64,000 nucleotides of DNA from contig JAAFIM010000001.1 in the NCBI GenBank assembly GCA_013297745.1, positions 162,304 to 226,303 of the forward strand, in the 5' to 3' direction. The translations under genes were made by a program, and so were the position numbers. This DNA comes from Chitinophagales bacterium (GTDB taxonomy: Bacteria; Bacteroidota; Bacteroidia; Chitinophagales; Saprospiraceae). The notes beneath the pieces were generated by a model. That model ran no database searches and was not told where the DNA came from. It was given only the letters and a program-made list of their open reading frames with translations. How positions within the stretch are numbered: the stretch's first letter is position 1; the number at the start of each line of letters is the position of its first letter. Positions 25,595 through 34,886 of the stretch are shown here, one piece after another.

Positions 25595-26533
25595 TTACTT
25601 CTTTCCACTAAATCTAATTTTATTTACCTCTTTATACAAAGGCGATTGAGTAGAAAGCACAGATTTGCAATAAGTTTTTACCAACATAGCCGTAGCTACT
25701 ATACCCGTTTGGGGATTATACAACAACTCGTTTCGCAAAATACGCGCGTTAGCCAAATTAATTTCAGCCTGCACTACCGCGCTATTTTCTGCCTGCAAAA
25801 CACTAATAAAACGCAACAAAGTAGGCACTTGCAACTCTACTTCATTAGGATTATAGCTTGCTGTTTGTTGTATAAAATTAACCAACTGCGACAAATGCCC
25901 TACAATTTGAGCATAAGACTGCTGTATAGTAGAAATTGTTTTATTAGTTCCACCGTTAGAGTTATTAGTTCCACCGTTTAGGTTGTTAGTTCCACCGTTA
26001 GAGTTATTAGTTCCATTATTTAGGTTCTTAGTTCCACCGTTGGGGTCGTTAGTTCCATCGTTAGGGTCGTTAGTTCCACCATTTAGGTTGTTAGTTCCAC
26101 CGTTGGAGTTATTAGTTCCACCGTTAGGGTCATTAGTTCCACCGTTAGAGTTACTATTATCTAAATTTTCTATTTTGGCACGAGACACACTTTTGCCCCT
26201 ACCTTGCAATTTAGCATTAATAGCCTTTGCATCTTTTACCGTTTGCAAAGAAGCCCCACCACTTATCAAAGCGCTAATAATTTGAGTACCCAAAGGTTTA
26301 ATTTTAGCAAAAGCATCTTGGCGGCTATTGACTACGTTTTTGTATATATTTAATTGATTAGCTACTTCATCAATAGCATTTTTGCCATCAGTGAGCAATT
26401 GGCTTAAATTAGCAGTTTGCAACTGGCGAGCAGTAGGATTGTAATTAGCCCCCAACAATTGGCAGGTAAGCATTAGTTTTTCTAAGTTGGCAGTATTTAG
26501 CGCGTGTCCAACTTCTGATTTAGAATAAGTCAT
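25595..26533 (-). CDS. Two-module helical protein with a GGTN repeat linker
   Basis: The 312-residue protein has no signal peptide. The N-terminal module (about 1-120) contains LLGANYNPTARQLQTANLSQLL. The C-terminal module (about 205-310) contains QQTASYNPNEVELQVPTLLRFI, so the two look like copies of one domain. Between them (about 128-200) is a linker of about ten 7-residue units GGTNNSN, GGTNNLN or GGTNDPN, encoded by 21-bp repeats at 25937-26155. The family resembles helical proteins seen in multiple copies in Bacteroidota; no function is known to me. Linker length is likely to vary between strains. Confidence 0.8.
   Translation of the reverse strand: MTYSKSEVGHALNTANLEKLMLTCQLLGANYNPTARQLQTANLSQLLTDGKNAIDEVANQLNIYKNVVNSRQDAFAKIKPLGTQIISALISGGASLQTVKDAKAINAKLQGRGKSVSRAKIENLDNSNSNGGTNDPNGGTNNSNGGTNNLNGGTNDPNDGTNDPNGGTKNLNNGTNNSNGGTNNLNGGTNNSNGGTNKTISTIQQSYAQIVGHLSQLVNFIQQTASYNPNEVELQVPTLLRFISVLQAENSAVVQAEINLANARILRNELLYNPQTGIVATAMLVKTYCKSVLSTQSPLYKEVNKIRFSGKK
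25937..26155. repeat. 21-bp coding repeats
   Basis: About ten units of 21 bp (plus-strand form TTAGTTCCACCGTTAGAGTTA with variants) lie within the 25595-26533 gene and encode the GGTNxxN linker. The frame is kept, so copy-number change alters linker length only. Confidence 0.88.
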
Positions 26534-26585
26534 AGTATTATGATTGGGATTAAAAAATTATAAAAATATGTTTATAAATGCGTGG

Positions 26586-26593
26586 CAAAGGTA
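26586..26593 (-). promoter_or_regulatory. -7 promoter box (TACCTTTG)
   Basis: A minus-strand TAnnTTTG box lies 52 bp before the ATG of the GGTN-linker gene. Confidence 0.55.
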
Positions 26594-26665
26594 CGAATTA
26601 TTTTTGAAAAAGTCTTTATTTTTAACAAAAAAGATTGATTTATTTTTATTATTCTTATCTTTTTC

Positions 26666-26982
26666 GTTCAACCCCGTTAGAGTTGTTTGGCTGAACCCTA
26701 ACGGGGTTCAATAACGGTAGCCCCACGCCGCCGCGTGGGGACATTTGTTTTTAGCGTATGAATAATATATTTTTACAAACATTTAATTTTCTTTATTATC
26801 ATTGTCCCCACGTTACGACGTGGGGCTATTTCTGTTTAACCCCGTTAAAGTTGTTTGGCTAAACCCCAACGGGGTTCAATAACGGTAGCCTTAAGCGGCG
26901 GCGTGGGGACATTTATTTTTAGCGTATGAATAATATATTTTTACAAACATCGTATTTTCTTTATTCTTATCGTTCCCACGTT
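26666..26982. repeat. Two direct copies of a hairpin repeat (family C)
   Basis: Copy 1 (about 26666-26826) and copy 2 (about 26835-26982) share AACCCCGTTA-GAGTTGTTTGGCT, ACGGGGTTCAATAACGGTAGCC, GTGGGGACATTTATTTTTAGCG and AATAATATATTTTTACAAACAT. Each includes an AACCCCGTTA/TAACGGGGTT hairpin. Copy 1 also has CCCCACG...CGTGGGG pairing. They fill much of the 549-bp gap between icd and the GGTN gene. No gene is present. Confidence 0.83.
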
Positions 26983-27002
26983 AAAACATCATCAAAAAAT
27001 AC

Positions 27003-27040
27003 AAAAAAAAATAGCGCAAAGCATTACACTCCGCGCTATT
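27003..27040 (-). terminator. Terminator of icd
   Basis: On the minus strand AATAGCGC pairs with GCGCTATT and is followed by nine Ts. It lies 43 bp after the icd stop codon. Confidence 0.82.
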
Positions 27041-27082
27041 GGTCAAAACTGGTTAAAGAAAAATGATTAAGTTTTTAATATC

Positions 27083-28294
27083 TTACATATTAGCGATAAT
27101 CTCATCGCCAAATTCTGAGCATTTTAGCAAAGTTGCGCCCTCCATTAGTCGGTGGAAGTCATAAGTTACGCGTTTGGTAGCTATAGCTTTTTCCAACCCT
27201 TTGATAATTAGGTCGGCTGCTTCGTCCCAACCAAAATAGCGGAACATCATTTCAGCAGACAGAATAACCGAACTTGGATTTACTTTATCTTGGTCAGCGT
27301 ATTTGGGCGCAGTACCGTGAGTAGCTTCAAAAATAGCGTGTCCTGTGTGATAATTTATGTTAGCACCTGGGGCAATACCGATACCGCCCACTTGTGCAGC
27401 CAAAGCATCAGAAGCATAATCGCCGTTCAAGTTGAGGGTAGCTACTACATCGTAATCAGTTGGGCGGAGTAGGATTTGCTGTAGGAAGTTATCGGCTATA
27501 GCATCTTTAATCACTAAGCCATTAGGCAATTTACACCAAGGACCTCCGTCAAATTCCACCGCACCAAACTCGCGTTTGGCAAGTTCATATCCCCAAGCGC
27601 AGAACTGTCCTTCGGTAAACTTCATTATATTACCTTTATGGACTATAGTTATAGACTTACGGTTGTATTTTATCGCGTATTCTATGGCAGAACGGATAAG
27701 ACGCTCTGTACCTTCTTTGGATACGGGTTTGATACCGATAGAAGAGGATTCAGGAAAGCGGATTTTGTTCACTTTCATCTCATTCATCAAGAAAGCTTTT
27801 ACTTTATCGGCTTCTGGAGTGCCAGCCATATACTCAATACCTGCATAAATGTCTTCAGTATTTTCGCGGAAGATAACCATATCTACCAATTCGGGCTGAC
27901 GTACGGGAGAAGGCACGCCTTGAAACCAACGCACGGGGCGAACACAAGCGTACAAGTCCAATTGTTGGCGAAGTGCCACGTTCAAAGAACGAATACCGCC
28001 ACCTACTGGAGTAGTCAAGGGACCTTTTATAGCTACTTTGTACTGACTAATTACATCCAACGTCTCTTGTGGCAGCCAGTTTTGGGTTAAATTAAAGGCT
28101 TTCTCGCCCGCCAAAACCTCTTTCCATTCTATTTTGCGCGTACCGTTATACGCTTTGGCTACTGCTGCGTCCAATACGCGAACCGAGCTGTGCCAAATAT
28201 CAGGGCCTGTGCCGTCTCCTATGATAAAGGGGATAATAGGGTGATTGGGAACAACCAATTTGCCGTCCTCAATGCGGATAGTATTTTCGCTCAT
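27083..28294 (-). CDS. icd: NADP-dependent isocitrate dehydrogenase
   Basis: This TCA-cycle enzyme oxidises isocitrate to 2-oxoglutarate. The 403-residue protein has [12 protein letters not shown] near the start and the substrate-binding [13 protein letters not shown], whose Ser is the regulatory phosphorylation site in the E. coli enzyme. It also has [33 protein letters not shown], with Lys-Tyr, marks NADP rather than NAD use. Length and order match prokaryotic Icd. It lies 42 bp after the stop of the PorE-like gene, in the same direction; shared transcription is possible but functionally unrelated. Confidence 0.96.
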   Translation of the reverse strand: MSENTIRIEDGKLVVPNHPIIPFIIGDGTGPDIWHSSVRVLDAAVAKAYNGTRKIEWKEVLAGEKAFNLTQNWLPQETLDVISQYKVAIKGPLTTPVGGGIRSLNVALRQQLDLYACVRPVRWFQGVPSPVRQPELVDMVIFRENTEDIYAGIEYMAGTPEADKVKAFLMNEMKVNKIRFPESSSIGIKPVSKEGTERLIRSAIEYAIKYNRKSITIVHKGNIMKFTEGQFCAWGYELAKREFGAVEFDGGPWCKLPNGLVIKDAIADNFLQQILLRPTDYDVVATLNLNGDYASDALAAQVGGIGIAPGANINYHTGHAIFEATHGTAPKYADQDKVNPSSVILSAEMMFRYFGWDEAADLIIKGLEKAIATKRVTYDFHRLMEGATLLKCSEFGDEIIANM

Positions 28295-28336
28295 TGTTTT
28301 AGATATATTTATGAAATGGATTGTATTAAATCAGTT

Positions 28337-30541
28337 TTAGTTTTTAATAGCCCGAAATTCAGTTCTGCGATTTTCGCCGTGTTGTGCATCTGTGCAGTTG
28401 GCGTTATCGTCGCAATTGTTGAGCAGTTCGGATTCGCCCAAGCCTTTATAGGCTAATCGGGTTTCGGCTATACCGTTGGCTATCAAAAAATCAACAATAG
28501 CTTTGGCGCGTTGGGTAGAAAGGTTAAAATTAAACTCATTTCCCCCGCGCGAATCTGTATGCGAGCGAATTTCTATAGCCAAAGTGGGATTATTTTGCAA
28601 CAAGGTAAGCAGCGTTTGCAAGTCTGTAGAAGAAGCTTGTTCAATGTTGGCTTTGCCATAAACGTGGTAGATATTTTTCACCCCGTAGAAGGTAGTAGTA
28701 TCATTAAACGTGTTTTTGCCCCCTATAGTCAATAAAGGCGGTAGCAAAATTTTGGTTTCTAATGTATCCGAGCGGTAAAGTCCTTTGGTACAAAACGAGG
28801 TTGTAGCGGTAAAAAACTTGCTGGCTTGTCCGCGCGCCACATAACAACAATTAGGCTCTAATTTAAAATTAAACTTGCCCTCGCCGTCTGTAACATAAGT
28901 TTGGGAATTATTATTGCAGCTATTCAATAAAGTAATCGTTGCTATAGAAATAGGCTGATTATTGTCTTTATTCATAGCCACGCCCTCTACCGCAAAGGTA
29001 AGCCCCTCGCCTATTTGTATAGGCACTTGTTCAAATATCTGCGAGCCTATAGCATAATTTGGGGTAGAAATAGCCACTTCTTTTTCTCCTGAAGGCGAAT
29101 TGAAAACAAAGTTGCAAGTTTTATTGGCTGGCAATTCCAAATACAATTTGCCGTCTACATTAGTCCTAAACGTCTTTTTGGGATAACAATCGCAGGTCAC
29201 TGCTACACTATCCAAGCCTTCGCCTGTAACCTTATCGAACACTAATATCTCAGCATCGACGCTTATTTTTTTGAATAGGTAAATATCTGTAAGTCCTTTG
29301 CCGCCGTCTCTGTTGGAAGAGATAAAACCATATTTGCGGGTGCTATCCATTACGAAACCGAAGTCATCTTTATTAGAGTTGAGCGGCGCGCCAAGATTGG
29401 TAACGGGATTCCAAATGCCACGCACCGCGCGCGAATAGTAAACATCGTAACCGCCCATACCTGTATGCCCGTCAGATGCAAAATACAACAAGCCTTCTTT
29501 GGAAACGTAGGGAAAAATTTCGTCGCCTTCTGTATTGATACCAGGCCCCAAATTGACGGGAGCAGACCAAGAGCCATTTTCATTATAAGATACGTACAAA
29601 TCATATCCGCCGAAGCCGCCTGACATATCAGAAGTGAAGAACATTTTGAACCCATCGGGGGTCAAAGCTGGATGCATCACCGAAAAATTGGGATTGGCAA
29701 AGCTTACATTTTGAGGAGTAGCCCAACCATCGCCCGCTTTTTTGCTGGATACAATTTTTACGTTCACTAATCCGTTGCTGCTGTAACGCACTTTGCGACC
29801 GTCCAAATTATTGCGGCTCACATACATCGTAGTTTGGTCAGCAGAGAAGCACACAGGCCCATCGTGCCATTTGGTACGCAATTCGGAGGCAAAACTTTCA
29901 GCGCGAGAGAACTTAAATTCCATCTTATCCTCATCAACTAAACGCACTGTGCTGAAAAACATATCCACAAAGGGGCGACCTGTCCAACCGCTGCGTCTCA
30001 ATACAGGACCGCCTGTATCTTTTTCTGTACAAAAGACCAAACCTCTGCGATAGAAGGCTGCACCAAAGTCATCGTTGGGGGTATTTATTTCATCTACGCC
30101 TTTGACTTGATACAAAGCCCCAGCATTAGCGAGTTCTTGGCGAACTGTATCCTCACAAGACTTTAATAAATTTTTGGCACGCACATCAGCAGGCTGCAAA
30201 GACAAGAATTTTTCTATTTGTCGTCTCGCATCTATAGGTTTGTTGTTGGACAACAACGCTTGCGCCAAATTAATATACATATCGGGCGTACATTCTGGAT
30301 GCAATATAGATTGGGCATACCAATACTCGGCTTTTTTGGTATCACCAATGCGGCGATAAGCGTGGCTCAAGTTGAATAAAGCTTGAGGTTTGACCCCTTT
30401 TTTTAGAATTTGCTCGTATAAAGGTATAGCGGACTGAAAATTGAGTTCGCGGAAGTACTGATTGGCTTTGTTGAGTTTGGCATTTTGAGCAGCGAGGCCA
30501 AAACTTAACCAACACAACAAGATAAAAAGCGTGGATTTCAT
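28337..30541 (-). CDS. PorE-like OmpA protein (TPR, PD40 propeller, OmpA)
   Basis: The 734-residue protein has a signal peptide (to about residue 18) and TPR units (about 20-130). A PD40/WD40-like propeller follows (about 150-430; YLASDGHTGMGGYDVYYSRA and SSNRDGGKGLTDIYLF). Then come carboxypeptidase-regulatory-like folds (about 440-600) and an OmpA domain at the end (IEIRSHTDSRGGNEFN, RRTEFRAI). This order matches PorE, which links the T9SS to peptidoglycan, but many Bacteroidota OmpA proteins share it. It directly follows the adhesin gene, as such genes often do. No porP/sprF is adjacent. Confidence 0.85.
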   Translation of the reverse strand: MKSTLFILLCWLSFGLAAQNAKLNKANQYFRELNFQSAIPLYEQILKKGVKPQALFNLSHAYRRIGDTKKAEYWYAQSILHPECTPDMYINLAQALLSNNKPIDARRQIEKFLSLQPADVRAKNLLKSCEDTVRQELANAGALYQVKGVDEINTPNDDFGAAFYRRGLVFCTEKDTGGPVLRRSGWTGRPFVDMFFSTVRLVDEDKMEFKFSRAESFASELRTKWHDGPVCFSADQTTMYVSRNNLDGRKVRYSSNGLVNVKIVSSKKAGDGWATPQNVSFANPNFSVMHPALTPDGFKMFFTSDMSGGFGGYDLYVSYNENGSWSAPVNLGPGINTEGDEIFPYVSKEGLLYFASDGHTGMGGYDVYYSRAVRGIWNPVTNLGAPLNSNKDDFGFVMDSTRKYGFISSNRDGGKGLTDIYLFKKISVDAEILVFDKVTGEGLDSVAVTCDCYPKKTFRTNVDGKLYLELPANKTCNFVFNSPSGEKEVAISTPNYAIGSQIFEQVPIQIGEGLTFAVEGVAMNKDNNQPISIATITLLNSCNNNSQTYVTDGEGKFNFKLEPNCCYVARGQASKFFTATTSFCTKGLYRSDTLETKILLPPLLTIGGKNTFNDTTTFYGVKNIYHVYGKANIEQASSTDLQTLLTLLQNNPTLAIEIRSHTDSRGGNEFNFNLSTQRAKAIVDFLIANGIAETRLAYKGLGESELLNNCDDNANCTDAQHGENRRTEFRAIKN

Positions 30542-30583
30542 TATTAAATAAAATTTGCGGAGCTTATTATTGAAAAAGATTTG

Positions 30584-33500
30584 CTAACGTTGTATAACCA
30601 CATAACCATTAAATACTTGGTTAATGCTATCATTAAGGGCTATGATATAATAATAAACCCCGTCGGGCAAATCTGCACCGTTGAAAGTGCCTGTCCAGTC
30701 GTTTTGGTAGTTTTTGGTACGGAATACCTGATTACCCCAGCGATTGTAGATAGAAATTTCGTGATTGGGGTAATCTTGTAGATTATTGATGATAAATCTA
30801 TCATTCAAGCCGTCTCCATTAGGAGAGATACCGCCAGAAATAGAGAAAGGCAAGCATTCAATATCCAAATAAACCCAAGCTGTATCTTGGCCGCCCACAT
30901 TACTCACTTGGTACAAGAACGAATCTCTGCCGCAAGTTTGGGCATCTCTACGGGTGAATGTCCAGTTGCAAGGACCTCCCGAAAGTGTTCCCAAAGTGGG
31001 TTGATTAATTACCGTAACGGTGAAAGCAGCGTTGGGAATGGTGTCGTTATTACAGATATTAAAATTAACGGTTGTGGTAGCAAACTCCAAAGTCGCCGTA
31101 TCAAAGTTGGCAATAGGCGCAGGCAATAATACATTTACCACAAAGTAGGTCGTATCGCAGATGCCAAACGTATCACAAACCACAATACAAACGCTATCTT
31201 GTCCCAAGGCCAAACCCGTAAAGGTTACGCAGTTGCTAATTGGGTCTATAGAAAGACTAACTTCGCCATTGCTTGGGCAAGCGTTGAAAATGGTATCAAC
31301 AGCCACGATTTGGGAAATATCAACATTACAATTAACGGTAATGCTATCCAATAACACCGTGTCAGTTATGCTGCTGGATTGTACACAAACCACTCTTATC
31401 AAAGAAGTATCCACACAGCCGAATTGGTCTATAACGGTGAGTTGATAATTGCCCACACCAGCCAAAGCTATAGTAGAACCGTCAGCATATTGTTGTTGGG
31501 TAGTGGGGCCTAATACTGTAGGCGCGCCGCCACCTATACAAGTGATGGTTAAATTGCCATAATTCACCCCGTCGTTGCCATTATTTACGCCCGTAATTAC
31601 CGTATTATTCGGCGAAAGCCCAAAGACAGTAACCGTATCCCAAGCGTTTAATTGATTGACTACTCCAGCAAAGCCCGTAACTTGCGCAGGGCCGAATGTA
31701 ACCCCGTTCACGACCCAAGTAATTATAAAGTCGTTGCTACAAGCTGGAACTAATACTACAGGATATTGTACGCGGGTGATAAAAGCACAACCCGTAAAGC
31801 TGCCCGCATAGTTAGTGCCGTTGATTAACACGTCATAATCGTTGATACTATCCAAAGGTATGGGCAAACAAACCGTAACGGCTGTAGCACAATCTTGCAC
31901 TTGGTAGCTCAAATTATCGGGAACTGCGCCCCCGCATATAGGTTCTAAGTTGTTAAAAATATAAATTACCGTATCGCAATAAGCAGGGTTAGAATTATCA
32001 CAAATTCGCACGCAAACTGTATCAGCGCGGTTGCCGCTACCAGGAGACGGAATTGGAGGCGCATAATTTACGCAGCCTGTAGTCGTATTCAAATTGATAG
32101 TACCAACTGTGTTTTGGTCGCAACCCAAATCTACTATTGAAGCAGGCGCGCCTAAGAATTGGATATTATACAAACAAGTATCAACAGCAGCACCGCCAGG
32201 CAAAATATCTATGCGCACTGTGTCGGGTCTTGGCACTACGTTGAAAACTACTATAGTCGTATCGCAAAAACCTTGATTATCGCAAACAACCAAACACATC
32301 GTATCGCGTCCTGCCAAATTGCCCGCTTGATAGCGAGTACAGCCGTTGCCAGCATTGATGCCGTTGATAACGCCCCCATCTAAGATGGCGCAATTTAGGT
32401 CAGTAGCTGAGTTTATAGGATTGCCAAAAGCAGATAATTGAGGGCAAAATGTCCCTTCTGTAGTTGCACTTACGTTAAAAATGGTTGTATCCATTGGAGA
32501 TTGAACCGCGAATATCAAAATAGACGTATCGCAGAAACCTTGATTGTCGCAAACTTGCACGCAAACTGTATCATAACCCATAACCGCCCCAGCCGTATAA
32601 TTGACACAACCCGTAGTATTATTTACGCTGTTGATTGTACCATTATTTATAGGCAAGCAGTTGAGATTTATCGCGCTGCTGATTGGGTTGGCGAAAGTGG
32701 TTATATTGGGGCAAAGTGTAGTGGTTTGATTGGTCAAAACTATAGTTCTGAACGTATCTACAGGCGATTGTACAAACACAAATATAGTGGTTGTATCGCA
32801 AGAGTTGCCTGCGGCGTTGCAAACTTGCACACAAATCGTATCTACGCCCATAATCGCGCCCGCTGTGTAGTTGATGCAACCGTCTGTGCCTATGGAATTG
32901 ATAAAGCCGTTGTTATTGCTACCAGCGCAAATGTTCAACACGCTAAACACGCTCCCTGCAACATCGTTGGTATCTACGCAAAAAATAGCCGTTGCTCCAG
33001 TTAAAACGGTAACGCTATCGCTATCCGAACAGTTGGGAACATTCACAGTATCCACCACAAAAGTACAGCCGCGCGCATCAGTAACCGTGAGCGAGTAGAA
33101 ATCGGGGAAAACATTGATTAAATCTCTGCTATTTGCACCATTCGACCAGTTATAAGTATAAAAAGGAGCTGCTGCGTTAGGCGTTCCCCCTGTTATTGTC
33201 ATTAAAGCATCAGCTTGTCCAGCCGTGCAGGAAGGATTGCTAATTTGCATCTCTGCCGCCCAAGCGCGAGGTTCATTTACGGTAAAAGGCAAGCGAGAAA
33301 TACAGCCGCCGTTGTTCAGTCTAAGTTCATATTGACCAGCCAACAAAGTATTTTGGGGTAATGTGCCCACTAAAGTTCCCGTTTGGCGGTTGAAAATCTG
33401 ATAAGGTAAGCCACTTGGCGCGGTTTCAACTACAGCACCATTCGCTACACTTGGGCAAGTAGCCGAAGTAAACACAAAACTTGAGGCTGAAATTGGGGTA

Positions 33501-34324
33501 GAACCGATTTCATCCAAACCTACAGTTATGATATTACTCACGCAGCCACTTCCGTCTCGCACTTGCAAATTATAAACTCCAGTAGAAAGGTTAGAAAAAT
33601 CAAAGTTGTTGGAAAAAACCACCCCGCCCGAAATGCCGTTGATAAAAAACTCAAAAGGCAAAGAACCAGCAGTAGCCGTTAGGCGGATAATACCGTTTGT
33701 GCCGCCAGCGCAGTTGGGTTGTTGAATAATGGAAGTATTAGAGGATATAATACCCGATTGTTGTACGGTGAAGTTGCTAACTCTTCTACAGCCTGCCCCA
33801 TCTGTTACGGTCAAACTGTAGAAACCAGCGGGCAAATTATTAATACTTGCCAAACTTGGGCTATTTTGTGTACCTGTAGCAGCACCCGACCAAGCCAAGT
33901 TGAAGTTTGCACCAGTCCCAGAGATAGTCAAAGAAGCAGAACCGTTGCTATTTTGGCAACTCGCGTTGCTAGTATTGATATTGCCAAGGGTTGGCGAAGC
34001 TAAATTGCTCATTTCCACCCGCGCTACAGTAGCGCAAGCAGTTGCATCTGTAACAGTTACCGTATATGCCCCTGCTGTTAGCCCTGTGGCTATTTGGTTG
34101 GTACTACCATTTGACCACAAATAACTAAAAGGCGCAACCCCTCCCGACAACACAACTTCTGCAACCCCATTAGCCGCTCCACAACCTGCATTTTGCATAA
34201 TTGTACCCTGCACAGCAAACCCACAGTTGGCTTGTGCCTCCGTCCCAAATAAAAGAGCAAAAGGCAGAAAGAAGCTCCAAAATAAAGCCCTTTTGTTGCT
34301 TGGATTTTGTATTAAAACATTCAT
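30584..34324 (-). CDS. Large T9SS-secreted adhesin with SprB-type repeats
   Basis: The 1246-residue protein has a signal peptide (to about residue 32). SprB-type repeats (about 35-430) contain phrases like YLWSNGSTNQIATGL and AGAYTVTVTDATAC. At least five repeats of about 80 residues follow, each built on DTVCVQVCDNQGFCDT with paired cysteines (about 440-830 and again near 1060). The C-terminal gliding-motility-associated (type B) domain is at about 1160-1246 (ISPNGDGLNDRF, IYNRWGNQVF, LPDGVYYYII, GYVVIQR). It should be exported by Sec and T9SS to the surface and may act in adhesion or gliding. The PorE-like gene follows after 42 bp. Confidence 0.92.
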   Translation of the reverse strand: MNVLIQNPSNKRALFWSFFLPFALLFGTEAQANCGFAVQGTIMQNAGCGAANGVAEVVLSGGVAPFSYLWSNGSTNQIATGLTAGAYTVTVTDATACATVARVEMSNLASPTLGNINTSNASCQNSNGSASLTISGTGANFNLAWSGAATGTQNSPSLASINNLPAGFYSLTVTDGAGCRRVSNFTVQQSGIISSNTSIIQQPNCAGGTNGIIRLTATAGSLPFEFFINGISGGVVFSNNFDFSNLSTGVYNLQVRDGSGCVSNIITVGLDEIGSTPISASSFVFTSATCPSVANGAVVETAPSGLPYQIFNRQTGTLVGTLPQNTLLAGQYELRLNNGGCISRLPFTVNEPRAWAAEMQISNPSCTAGQADALMTITGGTPNAAAPFYTYNWSNGANSRDLINVFPDFYSLTVTDARGCTFVVDTVNVPNCSDSDSVTVLTGATAIFCVDTNDVAGSVFSVLNICAGSNNNGFINSIGTDGCINYTAGAIMGVDTICVQVCNAAGNSCDTTTIFVFVQSPVDTFRTIVLTNQTTTLCPNITTFANPISSAINLNCLPINNGTINSVNNTTGCVNYTAGAVMGYDTVCVQVCDNQGFCDTSILIFAVQSPMDTTIFNVSATTEGTFCPQLSAFGNPINSATDLNCAILDGGVINGINAGNGCTRYQAGNLAGRDTMCLVVCDNQGFCDTTIVVFNVVPRPDTVRIDILPGGAAVDTCLYNIQFLGAPASIVDLGCDQNTVGTINLNTTTGCVNYAPPIPSPGSGNRADTVCVRICDNSNPAYCDTVIYIFNNLEPICGGAVPDNLSYQVQDCATAVTVCLPIPLDSINDYDVLINGTNYAGSFTGCAFITRVQYPVVLVPACSNDFIITWVVNGVTFGPAQVTGFAGVVNQLNAWDTVTVFGLSPNNTVITGVNNGNDGVNYGNLTITCIGGGAPTVLGPTTQQQYADGSTIALAGVGNYQLTVIDQFGCVDTSLIRVVCVQSSSITDTVLLDSITVNCNVDISQIVAVDTIFNACPSNGEVSLSIDPISNCVTFTGLALGQDSVCIVVCDTFGICDTTYFVVNVLLPAPIANFDTATLEFATTTVNFNICNNDTIPNAAFTVTVINQPTLGTLSGGPCNWTFTRRDAQTCGRDSFLYQVSNVGGQDTAWVYLDIECLPFSISGGISPNGDGLNDRFIINNLQDYPNHEISIYNRWGNQVFRTKNYQNDWTGTFNGADLPDGVYYYIIALNDSINQVFNGYVVIQR

Positions 34325-34406
34325 AATTATTAAAAAATAAGATATTTTTCGTTAGAGGCTATATTTTAAGTATGGTATATTTTTTTACTATTGACTTTAA
34401 AAAACG

Positions 34407-34414
34407 CAAAGATA
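34407..34414 (-). promoter_or_regulatory. -7 promoter box (TATCTTTG)
   Basis: A minus-strand TAnnTTTG box lies 82 bp before the adhesin ATG. It probably drives the adhesin and PorE-like genes. Confidence 0.55.
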
Positions 34415-34486
34415 TACAGTTTTAGATAAAAAAAAGATTTTTTTGGCTTTTTTAGCATAATTAGCCCTCAAAAAATTAGCTATAGC

Positions 34487-34527
34487 AAAAAAGCCCCAGC
34501 AACGACGAAGCGCTGCAAGGACTTTTT
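34487..34527 (-). terminator. Probable terminator of the tRNA-Lys pair
   Basis: Minus-strand AAAAAGTCC...TTGCAGCG can pair imperfectly, with G-T pairs, with CGTTGCTGGGGCTTTTTT, giving a hairpin and T run. It starts 14 bp beyond the 3' end of the second tRNA. Confidence 0.55.
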
Positions 34528-34540
34528 AAATTACCACCTA

Positions 34541-34616
34541 TGGTGATCCTGTCGGGATTCGAACCCGAGACCCTTTGATTAAAAGTCAAATGCTCTACCG
34601 GCTGAGCTACAAGATC
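34541..34616 (-). tRNA. tRNA-Lys (anticodon TTT), CCA encoded
   Basis: The cloverleaf is complete: acceptor GATCTTG pairs with CAGGATC (one G-T pair), with TAGCTCAG in the D arm, anticodon loop CTTTTAA with TTT, and GGTTCGAATCC in the T arm. The 3' ACCA is in the DNA. The first 73 bases are identical to the copy at 34677-34749. It is the downstream gene of the pair. Confidence 0.96.
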
Positions 34617-34676
34617 GTTGGAAAATGCCGAATCACTTCTGCACTTTCTTAAACAATTATCATTCTTTCATTTCCG

Positions 34677-34749
34677 TGATCCTGTCGGGATTCGAACCCG
34701 AGACCCTTTGATTAAAAGTCAAATGCTCTACCGGCTGAGCTACAAGATC
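34677..34749 (-). tRNA. tRNA-Lys (anticodon TTT), CCA not encoded
   Basis: It is identical over 73 bases to the tRNA at 34541-34616, but the discriminator A is followed by CGG rather than CCA. Its CCA must be added after transcription. It is the upstream gene of the pair, 60 bp before the other. Confidence 0.96.
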
Positions 34750-34792
34750 ATTGCAATTTTTCTAGAAATAATTCTTTTATTATTTGCGGGGG

Positions 34793-34824
34793 CAAAGGTA
34801 GAACGTTTTTTTTATCCCACCAAA
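34793..34824 (-). promoter_or_regulatory. Promoter of the tRNA-Lys pair
   Basis: On the minus strand, -33 TTTG (34824-34821) and -7 TACCTTTG (34800-34793) are separated by 20 bp, matching the Bacteroidota housekeeping consensus. The tRNA begins 43 bp downstream of the -7 box. Confidence 0.75.
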
Positions 34825-34886
34825 TTTTTCTTAGAAAAAATGCTAAAAAAGTGGAAAAAAAGTGAAAATATTTTTTTAAACAATTT

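Noticed and set aside
25983-26285. 100-codon plus-strand frame rich in LVPPL repeats
   Set aside because: It is the antisense of the GGTN repeats of the minus-strand gene.
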